Below, one piece after another: positions 8,026-16,437 of a DNA stretch of 64,000 bases. The position numbers and the translations under genes were made by a program. The notes beneath the pieces were generated by a model that saw only the letters and a program-made list of their open reading frames with translations, had not been told where the DNA came from and ran no database searches. Position 1 is the first letter of the stretch, and each line of letters opens with the position of its first letter. This stretch comes from Saccharothrix luteola (lineage in GTDB: Bacteria > Actinomycetota > Actinomycetes > Mycobacteriales > Pseudonocardiaceae): positions 1 to 64,000 of the forward strand of contig NZ_JAJHUO010000041.1 in assembly GCF_020859565.1 (NCBI RefSeq), written 5' to 3'.

Positions 8026-8808
8026 TCAGTCCACGGGCTCGGCCGACCCCTGACGAAAGTGATAGAACTCCGCGCCTGCGATCAAGTCCCTCCCACCGCT
8101 CGGGTGATCCTCGCGGAGGCTGCGAAGCACCCGTTCGCGGAACGCGTCACGGTCGCCCGGCGCCAGCGCGTCGTACAACCACCGGTTGCCGTGCGACATC
8201 AGCCACGACCAGTACGCCTCGGGCCCGTCAACCGGGAACGACACCTCGCTCACAGTCCGCCCAACGTGCCGCAGCCCCACCCGACCCGCACGCTCCTCCC
8301 ACGTCACGGGTGCGTGCCGCGCCACCTCCCCGACTCGACGGGCGAACTCGTCCACGATCCGCCCGTACGCCGCCCACCACCCACCATCCGAGCTGGGCCC
8401 CGGCACGGAGAACGCGAACGCCCCACCGGGCTCGAGCACCCGCGCCACCTCCGCGAACACTGCATCGGCATCGAGGACGTGCACCAGAAAGCCGCTGAGC
8501 ACCACGTCGAACGACGCGTCGGGCAACTCAAGGCGCCGCGCGTCGAGCACCCTCGCGTCCACCCCGGGCAACGCCTCCCGCAACCCATCCAACATCGCCG
8601 ACGACACGTCCCCCGCCACCACCGAACAGCCGGCCGCCACGAGCGCCGCAGTCACCGCACCCCGCCCCGCACCGAGGTCCAACACCCGCGCACCGGGCTC
8701 CGGCGCGACCCACTCGACCAACCGCCGGCCAAACGTGGCGAAGAACGGCACCGCCCGGTCGTAATCGGCCGCCACCCGATCGAACAACTCCGCCCCGAGA
8801 TCCGTCAC
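8026..8808 (-). CDS. Class I SAM-dependent methyltransferase
   Basis: A 260-residue methyltransferase of the UbiE/Methyltransf_11 type. Motif I is RVLDLGAGRGAVTAALVAAG (about residues 40-59), followed by an acidic motif II (VVAGDVSSAMLDGL), LDARRLELPDASFDVVLSG and the motif III region LEPGGAFAFSVP. The GTG start at 8808 is 6 nt downstream of a TAGGCT -10-like hexamer, so the message may be leaderless. The gene ends 36 bp before the serine hydrolase start on the same strand. Substrate not predictable from sequence. Confidence 0.9.
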   Translation of the reverse strand: MTDLGAELFDRVAADYDRAVPFFATFGRRLVEWVAPEPGARVLDLGAGRGAVTAALVAAGCSVVAGDVSSAMLDGLREALPGVDARVLDARRLELPDASFDVVLSGFLVHVLDADAVFAEVARVLEPGGAFAFSVPGPSSDGGWWAAYGRIVDEFARRVGEVARHAPVTWEERAGRVGLRHVGRTVSEVSFPVDGPEAYWSWLMSHGNRWLYDALAPGDRDAFRERVLRSLREDHPSGGRDLIAGAEFYHFRQGSAEPVD

Positions 8809-8881
8809 AACCGCAGCCTAGGCCGCGTCGATCGGGGCCCGCCCGCCACAACCACGCCGGACAGGCCCCGATCCCGGAGTC

Positions 8882-9430
8882 TCAGCGCTTGAAGGTGAAC
8901 GTGAAGTCGCCGGACAGCTTGCCACCCAACCGGACCGCCGACACGACCTTCCCCTCCACGACGAGCCTCTCGACCTCACCCCGCGCCAGCCCGAAACCAT
9001 CAGCGATCAGGCGCACGGGCCGAACGGGAATCCGCGCCGCGAACCGGACCGACACGTCGACCACCTCGTGGTCCAGGTGATCCGATCCGGCGGTGTCGAG
9101 ACGCCAGGCGTCGTCCCAGTCGAGGGCGACGCGATTGCGACGCTGCAAGACGGGGTCCTGCAGCAGGTCGGCGACCAACCCGAGGTCGTTGTCGTGCAAC
9201 CGGTCCAACAACTCGGCCCGCACGGAACGCACGTTGACCCGATCCAGGACCGTGAGCTTCACGGTGTCCCCGCAGGCCGCGCAGAGCAGGAGGAGCCAGG
9301 CGTCGAGGACCTTGTGGTTGGCGTTGACGCGGAACTTGCCACTCGCCCGGAAGCGATCGGACGCGCACACGTGGCAACGGCGTCGAACGAGCGGCAGGCG
9401 GGTGGGCACGACCATCCAGTTTTTGAGCAC
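8882..9430 (-). CDS. DUF1062 domain protein
   Basis: A 182-residue cytoplasmic protein matching my memory of DUF1062: an N-terminal basic segment LPLVRRRCHVCASDRFRASGKFRVNANHKVLDAWLLLLCAACGDTVKLTVLDRV, with two CxxC pairs (CHVC and CAAC) that could bind zinc, then LLQDPVLQRRNRVALDWDDAWRL. The C-terminal third resembles a small S4-like or beta domain (PVRPVRLIADGFGLARGEVERLVVEGKV). The start is GTG at 9430; no strong Shine-Dalgarno is seen. The family has no assigned function that I know of. It stands alone, 73 bp upstream of the methyltransferase gene on the same strand. Confidence 0.85.
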   Translation of the reverse strand: MLKNWMVVPTRLPLVRRRCHVCASDRFRASGKFRVNANHKVLDAWLLLLCAACGDTVKLTVLDRVNVRSVRAELLDRLHDNDLGLVADLLQDPVLQRRNRVALDWDDAWRLDTAGSDHLDHEVVDVSVRFAARIPVRPVRLIADGFGLARGEVERLVVEGKVVSAVRLGGKLSGDFTFTFKR

Positions 9431-9772
9431 AGGAAATACACCGGTTCTGTGAGAAGTCCGCAGCAGAAGGAGCGCGGGCGCACCAGGCGCGACGCGCGAC
9501 AGATCAGCTCTTGGGAGGTCTCACAGAATCTGCAACGGCTTGCCCTTGACTAGACGACGTGACTCGCCAGCACGCTAACGGCGCACCACACCTTCACTCC
9601 ACCGGTTTTCCGAGGACGGCTCGAGTCGCACCGCACGCAGCCGGCGAGGAAGCGGCTTGCCCAACCCTCACCACAACGGACCCGCGGCAACCGCGCCCAG
9701 GCCCGATCCGACATGGGTTCGGGCCCGTAAGGGGTCCATGTCACATCGGGCCGGCTTCAACCGCCGACCCCG
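9431..9772. other. Intergenic gap with long inverted repeat
   Basis: About 340 bases without a convincing gene. A perfect 10-bp inverted repeat, TTCTGTGAGA (9445-9454) and TCTCACAGAA (9519-9528), brackets 64 bp and could be a miniature-element relic or a long hairpin ahead of the DUF1062 gene. The right part holds copy B of the dispersed intergenic repeat (9698-9741). Open frames in both directions here have Pro/Arg/Thr-rich simple composition and no ribosome binding sites. Confidence 0.6.
9698..9741 (-). repeat. Dispersed intergenic repeat, copy B (compact)
   Basis: Read on the minus strand, an ACATGG...CTTACGGGC block runs directly into CCGAACCCATGTCGG and ATCGGGCCTG. The same two blocks form copy A at 784-909, where 81 nt separate them. 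The element is partly self-complementary (CATG-centred arms), so it could fold as a hairpin at the 3' side of the GH92 gene. Confidence 0.65.
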
Positions 9773-12157
9773 TCACCCGTGATCGACCGGCAACTCCGCA
9801 ACCCCCCAAGACGTGTCCGGCACCGCAGCCACGTCCACAACCAGCTCACCACCGCGCGCGACGAACTCCTCCGACAACCACGACCTGCCGTGCGCGCGCC
9901 CGTCCACCGTCACCCCACCCACATACACATTCGACGGGGACGCCTCAGGCGCGCTGATGGTGATCGTCGGCCCACCGCTCCGACGGATCTTCGCCTTCAC
10001 GAACATCGGACTGGACAGCAACAGCTCCGCCCGACTCGGCGTCTGCGGGTACACGCCGAGCGCCGCGAACACGTACCACGCCGACATGGTGCCGAGGTCG
10101 TCGTTGCCGGGCAGCCCGTTCGGTCCCGTCCGGTACACCAGGGACGCCATGGCGCGCACGGTCTCCTGCGTCTTCCACGGCTGCCCCAACGCGTTGTACA
10201 GCCACGGCGTGTGGATGCCGGGCTCGTTGGTCGGGTCGTACCGCAACCCGTCGCCACCGGTCGCCCACGAGCCGTCCGGCTTGTGGAAGAACGCGTCCAA
10301 CCGCTGGGCGGCCCGCTGACGCCCGCCCATCGCCGCCGCGAGCCCGGACACGTCGTGCTGCACCATCCACGTGTAGGTCGAACTCGTGCCCTGGGCGAAC
10401 CCGACGTCCGACGACGCGCTGAACGGCGACACCCACGTGCCGTCCGACCTCCGCGCCTGCTGGTAGCCGACGCCCTCACCCCCGGCCGAGGGGTTGAACG
10501 TGTTGCGCCACCAGCCCGCCCGCGGCAGCAACGCGTCCCGCACGTCGTCGCGCCCGAGCCGCCGCGCCCAGTCGGCCAACGCGAAGTCGGCCGTGGCGTC
10601 CTCCAACGTCTCCGCCGCGCCGCCCCAGCAGTGGCACGTGTCCTGCGGCGCGTAGCCCAGGCGCAGGTACTCGGCCAGGTTCGGCCGCTGCCCCTCGCAC
10701 TGCCCGGGGCACCCCTTGTCGGACAGGCCGTCCGGGTGCGGCACGGTGGCCTGGCGCACCAGCGACTCGAACGCCGACGGCACGTCGAAGTCCCGCGCGC
10801 CCATCGCGTACATGCCCGCCAGCGCGGGCGCGGACGGGTCGCCGGTCATCACGTGCGTCGGCCCGTTGACGTGGACCCAGCGGTCCCACACGCCGCCGTT
10901 CTGGCGGGCCAGGTTGAGCAGCGACTGGGCGTAGTCGGAGGCGATCCGCGGTTCGAGCAGGGCCAGGAGCTGGGTGTGGGCGCGGTACTGGTCCCAGCCG
11001 GAGAAGTTGCCGTACTGGGCGCGCTGGCCGCGTTCCAGCCGGTGGACCTGCCGGTCGCTGCCGAGGTAGGTGCCGTCCACGTCGCTGGTCACGTTCGGTT
11101 GCAGGAACGCGTGGTAGAGGGCGGTGTAGAAGGTGGTGCGCTGCGCCGCGGTCCCACCGGAGACCTCGACCGCGCGCAGCTGCCGCGCCCACTCGCGGCG
11201 GGCGTCGGCCGCGACGTCGTCCACGCTGTCGTGCGGCCGGATCTCGCGGTCCAGGTTGCGCCGCGCGGCCTCCGCGCTGGTGTAGGAGATGCCGACCCGG
11301 ACGCGCACGTCGTCGTCACGGGAGGTGTCGAAGGTGACGTAGCCACCCGACCCTCGACCCTGCCGCGCCGCGCCGGTCTCGTACCCCTCGCCGCCGCTCG
11401 CGGTGAGGCCGCCCGGCTGGTGCGCGCCGTCGACCCACGTGCCGGTGCCGGCGAACGCGCGGTCGAACGACGCGGTGAAGTACAGCCGGTAGTACGTCTT
11501 CTTGTTGTTCGCGCCGCCGTTGGCCCGACGGCCGCAGAACGCGCCGGTCAGCACCGACCCGGACACCGTGCGGGTGGCCGGGTCGATGGTGACCTCGGCG
11601 TCCTCGCTGCCGTTGAGCGAGTTCGACACCCGGAACAGCAGGGCGGCGGGCCGGTCGCGCGGGAAGGTGAAGTCGCCGACGCCCGCCCGCGTGGTCACGC
11701 TCAGGTCGGCCGCGGCGCCGGAGGCCAGCTCGACCGAGTAGCGGCCCGGCGTGGCCGACTCGTCGGCGTGGGAGAAGTCGGCGGCGTAGACCTCGTCGCG
11801 GACGTCGGCGGTCGGCGAGCCGGTGACCTCGCCGACGAACGGCATGATCGGCACGTCGCCCGCCGCGCCGGGGTGGCAGCCCGCGCCGTTGACGTGGGTG
11901 AGGCTGAACCCGCGCACCCTGGTGGCGTCGTAGGCGTACCCGTTGGCCGCGCCGGTGTTGGTCTGGTCGCCGCGGGTGCTGGTCGGGCTCCACGAGATCA
12001 TCCCGAACGGCCGCACCGCGCCGGGGTAGGTGTTGCCGCCGCCCGCCGACCCGATCAGCGGGTCGACGTGCCCGACCGCGTCCTCGGCCGACGCGGTGGC
12101 CGGCACCGCCAACCCCGCCGCCAGCACCATCGCCAACCCGGCCGTGAGCACCCGCAC
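9773..12157 (-). CDS. Secreted GH92 alpha-mannosidase
   Basis: A 794-residue glycoside hydrolase family 92 enzyme, a family of calcium-dependent exo-acting alpha-mannosidases. After a signal peptide (VRVLTAGLAMVLAAGLAVPATASA) the mature protein opens with VGHVDPLIGSAGGGNTYPGAVRPFGM, a GH92 hallmark. Later motifs are GGVWDRWVHVNGPTHVMTGDPSAP, NEPGIHTPWLYNALGQPW (catalytic-acid Glu region) and GNDDLGTMSAWYVFAALGVYP (Asp pair acting as base). The GTG at 12157 was chosen because it starts the signal peptide and follows a G-rich ribosome binding site; a longer N-terminus is possible. It probably acts outside the cell on mannose-containing glycans such as fungal mannans. It is divergent from a sensor kinase gene. 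Confidence 0.95.
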   Translation of the reverse strand: MRVLTAGLAMVLAAGLAVPATASAEDAVGHVDPLIGSAGGGNTYPGAVRPFGMISWSPTSTRGDQTNTGAANGYAYDATRVRGFSLTHVNGAGCHPGAAGDVPIMPFVGEVTGSPTADVRDEVYAADFSHADESATPGRYSVELASGAAADLSVTTRAGVGDFTFPRDRPAALLFRVSNSLNGSEDAEVTIDPATRTVSGSVLTGAFCGRRANGGANNKKTYYRLYFTASFDRAFAGTGTWVDGAHQPGGLTASGGEGYETGAARQGRGSGGYVTFDTSRDDDVRVRVGISYTSAEAARRNLDREIRPHDSVDDVAADARREWARQLRAVEVSGGTAAQRTTFYTALYHAFLQPNVTSDVDGTYLGSDRQVHRLERGQRAQYGNFSGWDQYRAHTQLLALLEPRIASDYAQSLLNLARQNGGVWDRWVHVNGPTHVMTGDPSAPALAGMYAMGARDFDVPSAFESLVRQATVPHPDGLSDKGCPGQCEGQRPNLAEYLRLGYAPQDTCHCWGGAAETLEDATADFALADWARRLGRDDVRDALLPRAGWWRNTFNPSAGGEGVGYQQARRSDGTWVSPFSASSDVGFAQGTSSTYTWMVQHDVSGLAAAMGGRQRAAQRLDAFFHKPDGSWATGGDGLRYDPTNEPGIHTPWLYNALGQPWKTQETVRAMASLVYRTGPNGLPGNDDLGTMSAWYVFAALGVYPQTPSRAELLLSSPMFVKAKIRRSGGPTITISAPEASPSNVYVGGVTVDGRAHGRSWLSEEFVARGGELVVDVAAVPDTSWGVAELPVDHG

Positions 12158-12285
12158 CGCGTCCCCCCACTTTCGACTGCCCTCGGGTCTACCCAACGCG
12201 GCGGGCCGGCCGGAAGCCCCGACGCGGTTTCTGTCCGCTGTTGTCAGGGGACCGCTCACGGCCGTTCTCGGGCACGTCACCCGCC

Positions 12286-12298
12286 GTCCACCCTGGAC
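12286..12298. promoter_or_regulatory. Palindrome upstream of kinase gene (system 2)
   Basis: GTCCACCCTGGAC, arms of 5 bp around CCC. It lies 8 bp before the TAGGGT -10-like hexamer (12307-12312) that precedes the ATG at 12320, so a bound protein would meet RNA polymerase there. Candidate binding site of the system 2 regulator. Confidence 0.4.
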
Positions 12299-12319
12299 CG
12301 TGCGGCTAGGGTTCGCCGC

Positions 12320-13384
12320 ATGCCGGGTCAGGTCGAGACCGAACTCCTGACCGCCTTCGCGCGGTTCGCCGGACCGGTGCGCGGTGTCGGCGTGACGCTG
12401 ATCAGCGTGTTCGGCGTGCTGTCCGTGCCCACCGACGTCCTGCCGCTCGGCCTGGGGCTGTTCGGCCTGGTGCTGATCGGCGCGGTGGCGGACTTCCGGT
12501 CGCCGCGGGTCGCCTTCGTGCTGTCGATCGTCCGGGTGGTGGCGCTGTGCGCGGCGCAGGAGCAGTTCGGCGCCACGGGCGCGTGGTCGCTCAACGTGCT
12601 CACCACCACCGCGATCACCTTGCAGTGGGAGTGGGGGCCGAAGGTCACCGTGCCGACCACGGCCGCGCTGCTCACCGTCTACCTGACCGCGGTGTGGGGT
12701 GACGGCGGGGTGGTGCTGCGGGTGGTGGTGGAGTGCGTGTTGGCGCGGTTGGCGTTGCTGCTGCTGCGCCGGTCGTCACGGCGGGTGGACGAGCTGCGGA
12801 CGCGGCGCGCGGCGCTGGAGCGCCAGGAAGCGGTGGCGTTGGAGCGGCGCAGGCGTGAGCGCGAGTACCTGGCGCTGCTGCACGACACGGCGTCGGCGAC
12901 GTTCCTGGTGGTGGCGGTGAACGGGCGGGAGGCCGACCCGGCGGAGGTCGCCGGGTACGCGCGCCGTGACCTGGACCTGCTGACCGGCACGTCGGGTGTG
13001 CCGCGGGACAGCTCGGTGGACGTCGGCTCGTCGTTGCGGGCGGTGGTGGAACGCAGCCCGCTGGAGGTCGACGCGCGGTGGGAGAGCGTGCTGGCGCCGG
13101 CTTCGGTGGCGTTGGCGCTGGTGCGGGCGGTGCGGGAGGCGTTGACGAACGTGGAGCGGCACGCGGGGACGGGTGCCGCCCGGCTGCGGGTGAGGGCGTC
13201 CGGTGGCGGGGTCGAGGTGGAGGTGACCGACGCGGGGCGCGGGTTCGACGTCGGCGCGGTCTCAAACCACAGGCGGGGTCTGCGCGGGTCGGTGGTCGAG
13301 CGGATGGCGGCCGTCGGCGGGCGGGCCGAGGTGACGTCCCGGCCCGGTCGGACGACGGTGCGGATGGAGTGGCCCGGTGGTTGA
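12320..13384 (+). CDS. Sensor histidine kinase (system 2)
   Basis: A 354-residue kinase. Four or five membrane segments fill residues ~15-150, then a coiled-coil (RRVDELRTRRAALERQEAVALERRRREREYL) leads into the phospho-acceptor box LALLHDTASATFLVVA with its His. The HATPase domain has the N-box VREALTNVERHAG and G-box DAGRGFDVG, and ends GRTTVRMEWPGG. The ATG at 12320 follows a TAGGGT hexamer by 7 nt, which suggests a leaderless message. The stop overlaps the next gene, which encodes a degenerate kinase-like protein, then a response regulator. It is likely the active kinase of the trio. Confidence 0.92.
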   Translation: MPGQVETELLTAFARFAGPVRGVGVTLISVFGVLSVPTDVLPLGLGLFGLVLIGAVADFRSPRVAFVLSIVRVVALCAAQEQFGATGAWSLNVLTTTAITLQWEWGPKVTVPTTAALLTVYLTAVWGDGGVVLRVVVECVLARLALLLLRRSSRRVDELRTRRAALERQEAVALERRRREREYLALLHDTASATFLVVAVNGREADPAEVAGYARRDLDLLTGTSGVPRDSSVDVGSSLRAVVERSPLEVDARWESVLAPASVALALVRAVREALTNVERHAGTGAARLRVRASGGGVEVEVTDAGRGFDVGAVSNHRRGLRGSVVERMAAVGGRAEVTSRPGRTTVRMEWPGG

Positions 13385-14534
13385 TCAACGGGTCGGAGCG
13401 CGGTGGTGGGCGGACCCCTTGCTCTCCTGGAGCCGTGACGAGGGCGATCACGGCGACGACAGCCGTGAGGCCGAACGGCACGTGTTCGCCGGCGTGCGGC
13501 TGATCCTGCTCGGCGTCACCGCCGTGCTGCAGGTGAGCCTCGGCTTCGGCGCCCTGCTCACCTACCCCCACCACCCGGCCGCGCGGGTCACGTTCGCGGT
13601 GTTCGTCTCGGTGACGCTGCTGTGCGCGGTCTGGGTCGTGCGACGCCAACCACCGCCGCGGGCCGTGGTCGTGGGCGGCGTGGTGGCGGTGATGGCGGCG
13701 TCCGCGCTGGCCACCGCCGTGCTGCCGGCGTACGCGATCTTCGGGCCGGCGCACTGGTCGTGGGGCCAGGTCGGGTGGTCCCTGCTGCTGTTGCTGCTGG
13801 ACCGCGTCCCCGCGCTGCTCGCCGCGCAGGCGGCGCACGTCGTGCTCGGCGTCGGGCAGTGGCTGCTGGCCGGCACGCCGGACCGGGCCGACATCGGCAA
13901 CGCGGGCGTGGTCGTGCTCAGCGCGACCAGCCTCCAGCTCGGCGCCCTGGTGATGACCCGGTTCATGCTCCGCAACGCGTCCCAGGCCGTCGAGGTCGCC
14001 GCCGAACGGGAGCGCGCGGCGACCCGCGCCGCGTTGGCCGAGCAGTGGGAGCAGGACCTGCGCGCCGGGTTCGCCGGGCAGCTCGGCGCCACCCTGCCGC
14101 TGCTCGCGGACCTCGCCGACGGCGTGCTCGACCCGCGTGCCGACGAGACCCGGCGGCGGTGCGCGCTCGCGGCCACGCAGCTGCGGCGGTTGTTCGCCGA
14201 GAACGACGACGTGCCCGACCCGCTGGTGCACGAGGTCACGGCGTGCGTGCACGTCGCCGAACGGCGCGGGGTGGCGGTGTCGCTCGCGGTCAGCGGCGCG
14301 CCGGTGCCGGTGCCGACCGACGTGCGCCGGCAGCTGACCGGGCCGCTGGCGGAGGCGTTGTCGGCGGCGCGGGAGCGGGCCCGGGTGAGCCTGCTGCGCA
14401 CCGGGGGCGAGGTGCGGGTGGCGGTGGTCTCCGACGCGGAGGTCGAGGTGGGAACCGCGACGGGTCCGGTCGAGGTCGAAAGCGGCACGTACGGTCGGCA
14501 CACGCGGATGGAGGCCAGATGGCGGACGAACTGA
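13377..14534 (+). CDS. Degenerate histidine-kinase-like membrane protein (system 2)
   Basis: A 385-residue partner protein. The N-terminal half has five to six membrane segments (from about residue 40 to 200), followed by a linker ASQAVEVAAERERAATRAALAEQWEQDLRAGFAGQLGATLPLLADLADG that aligns in position with a dimerisation helix but has no phospho-acceptor His. The ATP-binding region (TGPLAEALSAARERARVSLLRTGGEVRVAVVSDAEVEV) has lost the Asn of the N-box and the glycine boxes. It starts with GTG inside the end of the kinase gene (8-nt overlap) and its 3' end overlaps the regulator start by 16 nt. It may be a sensory or inhibitory subunit of the adjacent kinase; this is inferred. Confidence 0.82.
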   Translation: MVDQRVGARWWADPLLSWSRDEGDHGDDSREAERHVFAGVRLILLGVTAVLQVSLGFGALLTYPHHPAARVTFAVFVSVTLLCAVWVVRRQPPPRAVVVGGVVAVMAASALATAVLPAYAIFGPAHWSWGQVGWSLLLLLLDRVPALLAAQAAHVVLGVGQWLLAGTPDRADIGNAGVVVLSATSLQLGALVMTRFMLRNASQAVEVAAERERAATRAALAEQWEQDLRAGFAGQLGATLPLLADLADGVLDPRADETRRRCALAATQLRRLFAENDDVPDPLVHEVTACVHVAERRGVAVSLAVSGAPVPVPTDVRRQLTGPLAEALSAARERARVSLLRTGGEVRVAVVSDAEVEVGTATGPVEVESGTYGRHTRMEARWRTN

Positions 14535-15169
14535 GCGCGGTGGTGGTGGACGACCACCCGGCGGTCCGCGCGGGCGTCGCCTACTGGCTGTCCTCCGGCA
14601 CGCCGCCGATCCGGGTCGTCGCGAGCGGCGAGGACGTGCGCTCGGCGTGGCTCGGCGAGGGCGCGGACGCCGACGTGGTGATCCTCGACCTGCACCTGGG
14701 CGGACCGACGCCGGTGCTCGGCGACCTGCGCCGGCTGGTCGAGGCGGGTCGGCGGGTCGTCGTCTACTCGATGCGCGCCGACGACGACATCGCGTTGCAG
14801 TGCCTGGAACTGGGGGCGTTGTGCTACCTGACGAAGGCTGAGGGCGCGGAGCACCTCGTGCAGGCGACCCGTGCGGCGGCGGAGGGCCGGTCGTACACGC
14901 CGCCGTCGCTGGCGGGCGCGTTGGCGGGCGACCGGTCCGACCACCGGCCCGCGTTGTCGGCGCGGGAGGTCGAGGTGCTGGTCGAGTGGTTCCAGTCGGA
15001 GTCCAAGGAGTTCGTGGCGCAGCGGCTCGGCATCTCGCTGAGCACGGTGAACTCGCACCTGGAGCGGATCCGGGTCAAGTACGCGCTGATCGGGCGGGAG
15101 GCGCCGACGAAGGCCGCGCTGGTGGCGCGGGCGATCCAGGACGGGCTGATCGGCGTGGACGACCTCTGA
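14519..15169 (+). CDS. Response regulator with LuxR-type HTH (system 2)
   Basis: A 216-residue regulator. The receiver starts LSAVVVDDHPAVRAGVAYWL, the acceptor Asp is in DVVILDLHLGGPTP, and the conserved Lys is in LCYLTKAEGAE. The C-terminal DNA-binding part (LSAREVEVLVEWFQSESKEFVAQRLGISLSTVNSHLERIRVKYA) is a LuxR-like helix-turn-helix of the less common kind that continues with a long HLERIR recognition helix. The ATG at 14519 lies within the end of the kinase-like gene and has GGAGG about 3 nt upstream, indicating coupled translation. It completes a three-gene signalling unit. Confidence 0.92.
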   Translation: MADELSAVVVDDHPAVRAGVAYWLSSGTPPIRVVASGEDVRSAWLGEGADADVVILDLHLGGPTPVLGDLRRLVEAGRRVVVYSMRADDDIALQCLELGALCYLTKAEGAEHLVQATRAAAEGRSYTPPSLAGALAGDRSDHRPALSAREVEVLVEWFQSESKEFVAQRLGISLSTVNSHLERIRVKYALIGREAPTKAALVARAIQDGLIGVDDL

Positions 15170-15260
15170 TCCGAGCAACCGGGCCCGCCCACGAGCCGCT
15201 CTTGTCCGGTGAACACGCATTTCTGCGGCAAATGGGCCGACCGGGTTCTCCACCAACCCG

Positions 15261-15289
15261 GATGCGGGCACCCGGCGCACACCCGCATC
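15261..15289. terminator. Hairpin after system 2 regulator
   Basis: GATGCGGG (15261-15268) and CCCGCATC (15282-15289) form an 8-bp perfect stem around a 13-nt loop, 92 nt after the regulator stop. There is no T-run, as usual in high-GC actinomycetes. Confidence 0.5.
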
Positions 15290-15382
15290 GTTCGACGCGT
15301 CGACGTCCACGAACGCTTGTGAAAGCCCTCACCTGATCGCGGTATTACCCGTCACCCCCGTGCCGGTGAATGATCAAAACCC

Positions 15383-16249
15383 ATGAGCAGCGCCACGACA
15401 TCCGGCACCTGGCCGAGCATCAGCGTCACACCGCCCAATCTCTCCGGACTGGGCACCGACCACGTCACCTGGGGAATTCCCGCCGGTGGCGGTGGCAAGA
15501 GCGGTTATGTCTTCCGCGGCGGCACGGTGGACGTGGAACTCGACGGCGCCGAATTCACGCTCGGCACGTTCACCCACGAGAACTTCCCGATCCAGGCGAT
15601 GCCGCAGTCGCAGTTCGACGTCGATCTCAGCGTGGCGGTGGTGTTCGACGACGGGACGAAGGCCGACTTCAGCTTCACCTTCCACCACAACGAGACCCCC
15701 AACGTCGGGCCCAACCCCGAGGACGAGGTCGACCTCCCCACGTTCGTCTCGCCGCAGACCGTGACGGTCGACGGCGACGAGTACGCCGTCGTCATCAGCG
15801 GTTTCAAGCAGAACGGGCAGGTCGTCCGCAAGTTCATCAGCGCCGAGAACGGCGCGAACAGCGCCGACGTGGTGGCCATCTTCGCCAAGGCGGGCAAGCC
15901 CGAGATCGCGATCACCCACGTCCAGCACAAAGGGCAGGTCAAAGGCAGCCAGGCCGACGAGTACGTCGAGATCGTCAACCGGGGCAGCGTGCCCGGCGAC
16001 ATCTCGAACTGGGTGCTCGGCGCGGACGACGCGGGCCAGGACTTCACCTTCCCGCCCGGCACGGTTCTCCAACCGGGCCAGCGCATCCGGATCTACACCA
16101 ACCAGGTCCACTCGCAGTGGGGCGGTTTCTCCTACGGAAAGGGACGCCCGATCTGGAATGATCAGGGCGACACCGCAAAGCTGCGGGACACGAACGGCAA
16201 CCTGATTTCGCAACTCGGGTACGGAAACGCCGCCGTGGCCACTCCGTGA
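15383..16249 (+). CDS. Choice-of-anchor K plus lamin-tail domain protein
   Basis: A 288-residue protein with two beta-rich domains. Residues ~10-170 (DVELDGAEFTLGTFTHENFPI, then FSFTFHHNETPNVGPNPEDEVDLPTF) look like the choice-of-anchor K domain, known from bacterial surface proteins. Residues ~178-280 (PEIAITHVQHKGQVKG, DEYVEIVNRGS, DISNWVLGADDAGQDFTFPPGTVLQPGQRIRIYTN, YGKGRPIWNDQGDTAKLRDTNGNLISQLGYG) form a lamin-tail domain. I see no signal peptide, Tat motif or sortase tail, so the location is unclear. The ATG at 15383 is preferred. A strong hairpin follows the gene. Function unknown. Confidence 0.88.
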   Translation: MSSATTSGTWPSISVTPPNLSGLGTDHVTWGIPAGGGGKSGYVFRGGTVDVELDGAEFTLGTFTHENFPIQAMPQSQFDVDLSVAVVFDDGTKADFSFTFHHNETPNVGPNPEDEVDLPTFVSPQTVTVDGDEYAVVISGFKQNGQVVRKFISAENGANSADVVAIFAKAGKPEIAITHVQHKGQVKGSQADEYVEIVNRGSVPGDISNWVLGADDAGQDFTFPPGTVLQPGQRIRIYTNQVHSQWGGFSYGKGRPIWNDQGDTAKLRDTNGNLISQLGYGNAAVATP

Positions 16250-16316
16250 CCACCGCGCCGGCCCACGTCGACGACCGCGCTCACGGCGACTGACCACGAC
16301 GTCCGGCGGACAACAA

Positions 16317-16360
16317 GGGCTCCGGGTGGCATCGAGCGTCCTCGATGCCACCCGGAGCCC
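16317..16360. terminator. Strong hairpin terminator
   Basis: Perfect 20-bp inverted repeat (arms 16317-16336 and 16341-16360, the left arm beginning GGGCTCCGGG) with a 4-nt loop CGTC. It lies 68 nt after the lamin-tail gene and upstream of the GH6 gene, isolating the two. Confidence 0.85.
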
Positions 16361-16437
16361 TGTCACCGAAGCACCCTCCTCCGGATCACAGTCGGTAGTC
16401 GCGCCGGCACGGTACGGTGGGCAGCACACCGCCTCCC

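Noticed and set aside
9559..9957. 132-codon plus-strand frame after the DUF1062 gene
   Set aside because: Pro/Thr/Arg-rich composition, runs into the antisense of GH92 and covers the dispersed repeat.
9779..13384. Very long open frame (about 1200 codons) on the plus strand across the GH92 gene
   Set aside because: Only its last part (from 12320) is a real kinase; the rest is the antisense of GH92, rich in Arg/Pro/His and without domains, a common effect of high third-position GC.
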